This document shows, piece by piece, positions 1 through 4,968 of a stretch of 8,102 nt of DNA. The notes beneath the pieces were generated by a model. That model was not told the DNA's origin and searched no databases. It worked only from the letters and a program-made list of their open reading frames with translations. Each line of letters opens with the position of its first letter. The stretch's first letter is position 1. Location: positions 1 to 8,102 of the forward strand of contig JADFNT010000064.1 of the NCBI GenBank assembly GCA_022563215.1, given 5' to 3'. Source of the stretch: Pseudomonadota bacterium. GTDB taxonomy: Bacteria > Pseudomonadota > Alphaproteobacteria > Rhodospirillales > Casp-alpha2. A program made the position numbers and the translations under genes.

Positions 1-22
1 AACATTTACTCCGTCAGGCTGA

Positions 23-29
23 GGGGGGG
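23..29 (+). promoter_or_regulatory. Shine-Dalgarno for the oxidoreductase gene
   Basis: Seven consecutive G residues preceded by A lie 7 bases before ATG 37, a good match to the anti-Shine-Dalgarno sequence. This supports 37 as the start over internal GTG or ATG codons. In another frame a TGA at 20-22 could end an upstream gene, which would suggest tight coupling in an operon, but only six codons of it are visible. Confidence 0.55.
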
Positions 30-36
30 CTTCGTC

Positions 37-1068
37 ATGCACAGCACACTGCAAGGCGGCGTGATCGGCGCCGGCCACATGGGTCGCCACCACGCAAGGA
101 TCTAAAGCAGCCTCGAACAGTGCCGCCTTGTGGCTGTGATCGACCGGGATCTGGATCGGGCACAAGAGGTGGCATCCAAATTCGGCGGGCGGGCGGCGTC
201 ACGAATCGAAGACATCCACGAGCGGCTCGACGCCGTCACCGTGGCTGTCCCGACCGTCTACCATGCCGAAGTGGCGATTCCCCTGCTCGAAGACGGTGTG
301 GCCGTCCTGGTCGAAAAACCCCTGGCCCCCGACACGGCAAGCGCGAAACAACTGCTGGACGCCTCGGGCCGGTGTAACTGCCCGCTGCAGGTCGGGCATT
401 CCGAACGGTTCAACCCCGTCGTGCAGGCCATGCTGAGGATGGCGGTGACGCCCAGGTTCATCGAAACCCAACGCGTCAGCCCTTTTACATTTCGCAGCGC
501 CGACATCGGCGTCGTGTTCGACATGATGATCCACGACATCGATATCGTTTTGCACATGGTCCAACAGCGCGACTACACGGTCGACGCCGTCGGCGTCAAC
601 ATCCTGGGCCCGTGCGAGGACGTAGCCAACGCTCGAATTCGTTTCGGCAACGAAACCGTCGTCAATATGACCGCCTCTCGATTGGCACTGAAGACCGAAC
701 GCAAGATCCGCGTCTTTTGTCCCACAGCCTACCTTTCCATGGACTACCAAAAGAAGACCGGCATCGCGATCAAGGTCGCCGACAACGCGGCTCTGATCCG
801 CCTGGCCCGGCAGCGCAACTTCGAGGATCTCGCCCAAATGAAGCATTTTGACTTCGGATCCATGGTCAAGGTTGAGCCGTTGCAGGTACAGGACTCCGAG
901 CCGCTCCGCGCGGAGATAGAATCCTTCCTGGAATCGGTTCGCACAGGCTCAGCCCCAGCGGTCAGCGCCCAGGACGGCTACGCCGCAGTTGAACTGGCCG
1001 AGAGGATCACCCAGGCCGTCCGCGATCAAGACTGGTCGCCCAGCCTCGACCCGGTCACCCACACGTAG
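37..1068 (+). CDS. Gfo/Idh/MocA-family NAD(P)-dependent oxidoreductase, interrupted by an in-frame stop
   Basis: The frame from ATG 37 to TAG 1066-1068 encodes a Gfo/Idh/MocA dehydrogenase, a family that oxidises or reduces sugar-ring hydroxyls with NAD(P). The N-terminal dinucleotide-binding motif GAGHMG is at residues 11-16. The conserved EKP lysine motif is at 93-95 and MIHDID, with the usual active-site histidine, near 164-169. The length, 343 codon positions, suits the family. Codon 23 (103-105) is TAA where relatives usually have tyrosine (HARIY-S), so one C-to-A change would explain it. Internal starts such as GTG 130 would lose the Rossmann glycine loop, so a shortened product should not bind cofactor. 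ATG 37 was chosen because a run of seven G (23-29) gives a Shine-Dalgarno 7 bases upstream; the frame stays open to the left edge. The sequence from VGHSERFNP (119-127) onward resembles dehydrogenases linked to lpxA in Planctomycetes (GnnA-like, UDP-GlcNAc 3-dehydrogenase). That substrate is an inference. Confidence 0.85.
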
Positions 1069-1114
1069 AGCACCGGCATTCTGCCAACCTTGAACGGACG
1101 CGTTGCTCAATGGG

Positions 1115-1172
1115 AGGGCGAAGCTCCCGCTGAGCCATTCAATTCAATAGAAGGGCGAAGCTCCCGCTGAGC
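1115..1172. repeat. 21-base direct repeat, two copies, of a planctomycete-type dispersed element
   Basis: Positions 1115-1135 and 1152-1172 are identical over 21 bases, with a 16-base AT-rich spacer. Copy 1 sits in a hairpin: GCTCA (1105-1109) pairs with TGAGC (1131-1135), and GGGAG (1112-1116) with CTCCC (1124-1128). The end of copy 2 (TGAGCAA, 1169-1175) is also complementary to TTGCTCA (1103-1109), so alternative pairings exist. In one frame the unit reads EGEAPAEP, a string I recall from spurious small ORFs in Rhodopirellula and other planctomycete genomes. This is one of the main clues to the origin of the left half. Confidence 0.75.
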
Positions 1173-1184
1173 AATCGACTAGCG

Positions 1185-1199
1185 CAAAGATCATCTTTG
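1185..1199. repeat. Short palindrome, related to the core of the hairpin at 1224-1257
   Basis: CAAAGAT and ATCTTTG flank a single central C, giving a perfect 7-bp inverted repeat. The same 15-base block recurs at 1233-1247 with two C-to-A differences, so the two are diverged copies 48 bases apart. Confidence 0.55.
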
Positions 1200-1223
1200 A
1201 TCTCCCTATGGCAACGGCTCGCC

Positions 1224-1257
1224 GGGGTAGGGCAAAGATAATATTTGCCCTATCCCC
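1224..1257. repeat. Long hairpin (13-bp stem with one bulge)
   Basis: GGGG-TAGGGCAAA (1224-1236) pairs with TTTGCCCTA-T-CCCC (1244-1257) around a 7-base AT loop, with T1253 bulged. No T-run follows on either strand, so it is not a classical terminator. It may be a dispersed palindromic element or an mRNA-end stabiliser for the upstream oxidoreductase transcript. Confidence 0.6.
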
Positions 1258-1375
1258 TCCCGTAGCGGCCGACTTCCCATCCAGCTAACGCTGACAGTCA
1301 ATACACGGCAGGAAATCGGCACAAACGCATGGTCGCCGGAAGGCATTCCGGGCAAGACCGCACCAGCGCATACAA

Positions 1376-1410
1376 AGGCGGCGTATGGTCTCAGGCACCA
1401 TACGCCGCCT
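1376..1410 (-). terminator. Probable terminator of the minus-strand cohesin/dockerin gene
   Basis: A perfect 14-bp stem (1376-1389 with 1397-1410) closes a 7-base loop. It lies about 70 bases past the stop codon at 1482-1484 on the minus strand. On that strand the stem is followed by TTTGTAT, a weak T-tract; on the plus strand it is followed by CGTTGTTT, so it may work in both directions between the convergent genes. The stem is strong, but the T-tract is poor. Confidence 0.55.
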
Positions 1411-1481
1411 CGTTGTTTACTGTCTTCCGACGTCAACCTTTCTTAGGTCGCCGCCGTGTCCTTCCGGACGTTCAACGCAGC

Positions 1482-2882
1482 CTACTTCCTGCCCGTTGAA
1501 CGCAGTCCGGTCCGGCTCTGAATGCCCTTACGGGAGGGCACGTCACCTGACAGGAACGCCGCCATGTCGTTCAGATCGAGCATGCCGTCGTTGTTCAGGT
1601 CCGCCACGATCAGATCGGTCAGACCCATCTGACGCAACTCAACCACGGAGATGGCCGTACGGCCAACCGTGTTGCCGGTCGAACCCGGGCAGCAGCAATC
1701 CTTGCTGGAGACCAGGAAGTTCGCCGACACAAACGAGAAGTCGAGCAGGTCGGCTATGCCGTCACCATTGATGTCAGCATGCGGACCTTCAGTCCCGCAC
1801 GGCGTCGCGCCGTTCGTCGGGCCCGAACAGTCAACGGGAGCGCCGTCGAAGTAGCACTGACCGAACTGGGCCACGAACTGCCCGAAGTCCTGGATGTCGA
1901 TCACGTCATGGCTGGCTTTGTCGTTATCCTTCTTCCAGGCGTCGAGGTTACCGTTAATGAGCCAGTTACCACCAAAGAACGGATCACCCTTGAACGTGGC
2001 GAACACTGTTCCGCCGACGCAATCCAGGTTGCCATCCGTCCGTAACGCACAAGCACGCAACGTGTGGAGCTTGTCACGGGCCGTCAGGCACGCGAACTGT
2101 CCCGGTGGCATCTTGAATTCGCCGGTCGAGTGACCGATCAGGTTGAAGAAGTTGCCGCCGAAGGTGACGTTATCACAGAACACCTGCGGACCCTGAATGC
2201 AGTTGGAGAACGCCTCGAACTCGATGCAGCGTTCCACACCGCCCACTTTGGTGCTCATCGCTGGAGAAAGCTCGATCTCGACGTCCAAGGCCGTCTGGTC
2301 GTTAACGGTTACGGTCCAGCAACCTTCGGCCGAATTGCTTCGGGCATCGCCCACCTTAAACCCGGCGAAAGCGCCGCACTTGTTCGTCGCCCAGCAGCAA
2401 TACGTCGAGTCACCGATGATGTGCTCACCACCACCCATGGTCAGTTCGTCAATAACCTTACCCTTCTGAGCGTGGTGCGCCTCACAGGCGAAGTCCTGCA
2501 CGCCGCAGGTGTCCGCCGCCGACGGCGCAGCCCAGGTGATGTCCACCGTAATGGAGTCGCATTCCACGTTGCTCTTGACACTGCCGGGAAGGTCGAGCGA
2601 CAGCAAGCCGGCGGAAACCACCGTCTGGCTGGGCTCGGGTATGACGTTCAGCGGCTGACCGTCGGCATCCGTCAGGTAGGTATTGACCGGATTCTCGCCG
2701 CCGAAGCTGCAATTGCACGTGCTGCACTCACCCGTCTTGAGCCAAGTGATCCTCATCAGATCGGCGTTTCCGAACGGGCCGTCACCCGCCCCGAACGCCA
2801 CACCGGCCGCCATGAAGATCTCGCCGGCGACCTCGTCAATCTGCTTGGAGCACCTGCGTAAAGGGTGCAACCGGGTCGACAC
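1482..2882 (-). CDS. Dockerin-bearing secreted protein, C-terminal part (same gene as 2836-3540, split by a frameshift)
   Basis: This is the distal part of one gene whose proximal part lies in another frame at 2836-3540; genuine sequence begins at about KQIDEVAGEIF, just after position 2847. In order along this 466-codon frame: the end of the cohesin-like fold (to about residue 50); a cysteine-containing stretch (52-190); a beta-rich domain (about 198-310) of a kind I recall beside dockerins in planctomycetes; and calcium-loop motifs at about 319-340 (degenerate, ending VIDIQDFGQFV), 370-389 (DINGDGIADLLDF) and 428-446 (DLNNDGMLDLNDM). Paired loops of this DxNxDG-xxD-xxD form define type I dockerin, which binds cohesins in a calcium-dependent way. 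The ATG at 2882 is only the frame's first start codon and probably not a real start. The natural role is unknown: an extracellular or cell-surface scaffold or adhesion protein, not necessarily cellulosomal. Confidence 0.8.
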   Translation of the reverse strand: MSTRLHPLRRCSKQIDEVAGEIFMAAGVAFGAGDGPFGNADLMRITWLKTGECSTCNCSFGGENPVNTYLTDADGQPLNVIPEPSQTVVSAGLLSLDLPGSVKSNVECDSITVDITWAAPSAADTCGVQDFACEAHHAQKGKVIDELTMGGGEHIIGDSTYCCWATNKCGAFAGFKVGDARSNSAEGCWTVTVNDQTALDVEIELSPAMSTKVGGVERCIEFEAFSNCIQGPQVFCDNVTFGGNFFNLIGHSTGEFKMPPGQFACLTARDKLHTLRACALRTDGNLDCVGGTVFATFKGDPFFGGNWLINGNLDAWKKDNDKASHDVIDIQDFGQFVAQFGQCYFDGAPVDCSGPTNGATPCGTEGPHADINGDGIADLLDFSFVSANFLVSSKDCCCPGSTGNTVGRTAISVVELRQMGLTDLIVADLNNDGMLDLNDMAAFLSGDVPSRKGIQSRTGLRSTGRK

Positions 2883-3540
2883 TCACCAACTGCATGCAGG
2901 ACGGATCATACAACACCGTGACCTGGAACCCGTTGATGGCCACCAGGGCCGATCCGATGCGCACGAAGGCCTCGACCTTCGCGTTCTCGTGGAAGCAGGC
3001 CTGGTTGTCGCAGAAGCCGGCGAAGATCGGCGGATTGACCTGTCCCGGACAATCATTGTCGTCCGTGCACTTACCACCGTCGTTGACGCCGCCGATGCAC
3101 TCAGCATGCTTGGGCAGCTTGCCCGGCGTAATTTCGCACGTCATCTTCGGATTCAGCGAGCATTCGCAAATTCCGTCTTCGCCGCAAGTAGTGCCCGTAA
3201 TGAGGGCTACGCAATCGGCGTTGGTGCTGGGGTCGCACGTGTCGTCGTTGATGTCGTCACCGGTGCAAATACCATCACCGTCGCCGCACTCGTCCGTGTG
3301 CGTGCAGGCGTTGCCGTCGTCACAGGACGTGCCCTCCTCCGAGTTAGCGTGCTCGTCGGTTCCAAGATCGCCGCCGTCCGAACACGTATCGTCCGTGCAA
3401 CTATCACCGTCGTCCTTCGTGGAGAAACTTCCGTTCCTCGGGTCGCAGCAATCGTCATCCCTGATTGCCTCGACGCCCAGCGAATGGGTGCTCGCAACGG
3501 CCTGCCTCTCTTGCCGCTCGACTACTTGATCGGCCAACAC
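2836..3540 (-). CDS. Cysteine-rich/cohesin-like protein, N-terminal part (same gene as 1482-2882); 5' end truncated at the junction
   Basis: Residues 31-182 of this 234-codon frame contain 19 cysteines in acidic Asp/Gly-rich repeats, for example CDDGNACTHTDECGDGDG at 73-90. This is the disulfide-rich style of secreted myxobacterial and planctomycete proteins. From about 184 (ENAKVEAFVRIG) a cohesin-like fold starts: INGFQVTVLYDP followed by LVSVDPVAPF matches the usual cohesin beta-strand pattern. The frame stops at 2836-2838, but the fold continues in the frame of 1482-2882: after CTC (2848-2850), skipping one C at 2847 gives KQIDEVAGEIF. No signal peptide is visible, although such a protein must be exported. 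The GTG at 3538-3540 has no recognisable family sequence after it until about residue 28. The true 5' end is therefore probably missing, lost at the join with unrelated DNA. Partner and ligand are unknown. Confidence 0.75.
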   Translation of the reverse strand: MLADQVVERQERQAVASTHSLGVEAIRDDDCCDPRNGSFSTKDDGDSCTDDTCSDGGDLGTDEHANSEEGTSCDDGNACTHTDECGDGDGICTGDDINDDTCDPSTNADCVALITGTTCGEDGICECSLNPKMTCEITPGKLPKHAECIGGVNDGGKCTDDNDCPGQVNPPIFAGFCDNQACFHENAKVEAFVRIGSALVAINGFQVTVLYDPSCMQLVSVDPVAPFTQVLQAD

Positions 3541-3569
3541 GGCGTCACGTCGGTCCAGCAGGTGTTCAC

Positions 3570-3764
3570 CAACGCCAAGAACAAGTGGTTGATGAACAGG
3601 CCCGGCAATCGGAAGCGCAGCGGCAAAAGGTTCGCCAACAGGTTGCCGAGGCCCGGGACGGCGTCGATGTCGTCGTCGAGCGTTCCGAAAACGCTCCCGC
3701 CGAAAATCCCGCGCCTGTGGCGGACGCTAACGGCCAAGGCAATAAGGTGAACCTCGAAGTTTAG
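3570..3764 (+). CDS. 3' tail of an unrecognised + strand gene, N-terminus missing
   Basis: The frame ending at TAG 3762-3764 gives a Gln/Glu/Ala-rich, probably helical or coiled-coil stretch (RQEQVVDEQARQSEAQRQ) followed by VDVVV and the ending GNKVNLEV. The style resembles small hypothetical proteins of Alphaproteobacteria, but I cannot name a family. A good terminator immediately downstream (3803-3827) supports a real + strand gene ending here. The frame is formally open from ATG 3465, but the translation before about 3570 does not look like protein and overlaps the 5' part of the minus-strand cysteine-rich gene. The gene therefore seems to be cut off at the junction. A different + strand frame across 3510-3600 (LDYLIGQHGVTSVQQVFTNAKN) has strongly GC-ending codons, so a further frameshift within this tail is possible. 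Confidence 0.45.
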   Translation, partial: QRQEQVVDEQARQSEAQRQKVRQQVAEARDGVDVVVERSENAPAENPAPVADANGQGNKVNLEV

Positions 3765-3769
3765 CTTGA

Positions 3770-3797
3770 TTGAATTCCCGTTCCTGAACGGGTTCAA
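3770..3797 (+). repeat. Hairpin just after the stop at 3764
   Basis: TTGAA (3770-3774) and CCCGTT (3777-3782) pair with AACGGG (3787-3792) and TTCAA (3793-3797) around a CCTG loop, with TT 3775-3776 bulged. This gives an 11-bp stem just ahead of the terminator. It may protect the 3' end or add to termination. Confidence 0.5.
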
Positions 3798-3802
3798 TGA
3801 CG

Positions 3803-3827
3803 ACGCCCCCTGGTGGGTGTTTTTTTT
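3803..3827 (+). terminator. Rho-independent terminator of the + strand gene ending at 3764
   Basis: ACGCCC (3803-3808) pairs with GGGTGT (3815-3820, one G-T wobble) and is followed directly by eight T residues (3820-3827). Its position 39 bases after the stop codon fits termination of the truncated upstream + strand gene. Confidence 0.7.
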
Positions 3828-3838
3828 GTCTCAAGGCG

Positions 3839-3883
3839 CCTAAATCTTGTTAAAAAAAATCATTAAATAACAAATAGTTAAAT
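3839..3883 (+). promoter_or_regulatory. AT-rich island upstream of the ydcF-like gene, possible promoter region
   Basis: A roughly 45-base, almost G/C-free block stands out in GC-rich surroundings, directly after the terminator and before the ydcF-like gene. TTGTTA at 3847-3852 could be a -35 element, but no spacing gives a good -10 hexamer, so this is a region call and not a defined promoter. The following 170 bases (3884-4054) are G- and C-run rich. They contain GGGGAAC/GTTCCCC arms (3891-3897 with 3917-3923) and no supportable gene; if transcribed they form a long structured leader. Confidence 0.35.
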
Positions 3884-4054
3884 GGAATCTGGGGAACTTA
3901 CCCAGGATTCCCCAAGGTTCCCCGGGGGGGACCGGGACCGTCTCGACCTGTCACAGGGGATTTCTCCGGCGGACAAAGCCCCCCAACCCCCCTCTTGCCT
4001 CCCCTGGGGGGCGACCCCGTTGCCCTCTGACGGCTGGCGGGGTATCACCGGAAC

Positions 4055-4852
4055 ATGTTCTTCGTGCTTTCCAAGGTTCTCTGGTACGTCATCAACCCGG
4101 GAAACATGCTTTTGCTTTTTCTTCTCCTGGGCATGGCCCTGCTTTGGACCCGGTGGCGGCGGGCCGGGCGGTGGCTGGTCAGCGCCGTCGCCGTCATCGG
4201 CGTGACGTTGGCGGTTTTGCCGCTCGGCGGATGGCTTGTCGGCGCCCTGGAGGACAGGTTCCCGGCCGTTTCCACCCCGCCGCCCCGGGTCGACGGCGTC
4301 ATTGTCGCCGGCGGTATCGTCGATCCGGTGCTCAGCGACGACCGCGGTCAGGTCGCCATCGGCGGCGCTGCCGAGCGCCTTTTCGAGATGGCGGCCCTGG
4401 CCAAAAAGTACCCCCGGGCACGGCTGGTGTTCAGCGGCGGCTCCGGAAGCCTGATCTACCAGGATAGGAAGGAAGCGCACGCCGTGAAGCCGCTGCTGCG
4501 CCTGCTTGGCATCGATTTGAAGCGGGTGGTTTTCGAGGACAAGTCCCGGAACACGGCGGAAAACGCCGCCTTCAGCTACCGTTTGGTGAAACCGGAAAAA
4601 GGACAGGTCTGGCTTTTGGTGACCTCCGCCTTTCATATGCCGAGGGCCGTCGGCAGCTTCCGCCAGGCCGGATGGGAGGTCATTCCATACCCGGTCGATT
4701 ACCTGACCAAGAGAGAGGCGGATTTTCCCCTTCAGTTCAATTTCGCCTATGGCCTGGGTTCCCTCGGCGGGGCGCTGCACGAGTTTTTGGGGCTGCTTTT
4801 CTATTGGCTGGATGGAAAAACGGACCAATTGTTTCCCGGGCCCCGCCGATGA
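4055..4852 (+). CDS. YdcF/ElyC-family (DUF218) envelope protein
   Basis: The 265-residue product matches the DUF218/YdcF family and is close in length and layout to Escherichia coli ElyC (about 259 residues). Two N-terminal hydrophobic segments (about 17-32 and 41-58) anchor it in the inner membrane. The soluble domain carries the family motifs: VDGVIVAGG (79-87), LVFSGGSGS (124-132), SRNTAEN (164-170) and VTSAFHMPRA (189-198). Relatives act in envelope biogenesis; ElyC affects peptidoglycan assembly and lipid-carrier metabolism at low temperature, and the exact reaction is not established. ATG 4055 is chosen because the family's typical start (short N-terminus, then the first membrane helix) fits; the only upstream purine stretch, GGCGGGG, lies 13 bases away and is weak. 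Genes for peptidoglycan hydrolases follow on the same strand, which fits an envelope role. Confidence 0.85.
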   Translation: MFFVLSKVLWYVINPGNMLLLFLLLGMALLWTRWRRAGRWLVSAVAVIGVTLAVLPLGGWLVGALEDRFPAVSTPPPRVDGVIVAGGIVDPVLSDDRGQVAIGGAAERLFEMAALAKKYPRARLVFSGGSGSLIYQDRKEAHAVKPLLRLLGIDLKRVVFEDKSRNTAENAAFSYRLVKPEKGQVWLLVTSAFHMPRAVGSFRQAGWEVIPYPVDYLTKREADFPLQFNFAYGLGSLGGALHEFLGLLFYWLDGKTDQLFPGPRR

Positions 4853-4895
4853 CTTGCGCCGCTGCCGGGGCTGTGGCAGAAGCAAGGATAGTCTT

Positions 4896-4924
4896 TTGAC
4901 ATTCGGTTTTATGCCCGTTTTAAC
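4896..4924 (+). promoter_or_regulatory. Candidate sigma-70 promoter for the mltB-like gene
   Basis: TTGACA (4896-4901) is a perfect -35 consensus. After 17 bases, TTTAAC (4919-4924) matches four of six -10 positions. The predicted start at about 4931 gives a leader of about 38 bases to ATG 4969. This suggests the transglycosylase can be transcribed separately from the ydcF-like gene, whose stop is 116 bases before that ATG. Confidence 0.5.
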
Positions 4925-4968
4925 CCCGGGCAGGTGAATCCGGCGATGAAGCGTACGGCGGTTTGACC

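Larger units (their letters stand above)
1069..1481. other. Convergent intergenic region rich in inverted repeats
   Basis: This 413-base stretch separates the + strand oxidoreductase from the - strand cohesin/dockerin gene. I see no credible gene or tRNA in it; the 76-codon minus-strand frame at 1206-1436 runs across the hairpins and shows no protein-like features. It holds, in order, a direct repeat with hairpins (1105-1172), a short palindrome (1185-1199), a long hairpin (1224-1257), a six-base inverted repeat (CCGGAA/TTCCGG, 1336-1351) and a 14-bp stem (1376-1410). Such a density suggests dispersed palindromic elements and transcription stop structures between convergent genes. Confidence 0.7.

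Noticed and set aside
103..105. Stop-codon recoding in the oxidoreductase
   Set aside because: The codon is TAA, not TGA or TAG, and all the recognised genes use normal stops. An error or mutation is simpler.
199..846. Minus-strand 215-codon open frame over the oxidoreductase
   Set aside because: It is a shadow of the + strand gene with mirrored codon positions and no family features.
1115..1172. Possible CRISPR array
   Set aside because: There are only two 21-base copies with a 16-base spacer, no cas genes, and the unit matches a known style of dispersed planctomycete repeat.
2840..2856. Programmed ribosomal frameshift joining the two halves of the cohesin/dockerin gene
   Set aside because: There is no slippery heptamer or upstream Shine-Dalgarno-like stimulator, and the local sequence CTCCAAG is not a known shift site.
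2064..3750. Long + strand open frames (265 and 355 codons) opposite the dockerin gene
   Set aside because: They are antisense shadows in GC-rich DNA. Their translations lack domain signatures, while the minus strand shows cohesin and dockerin motifs.
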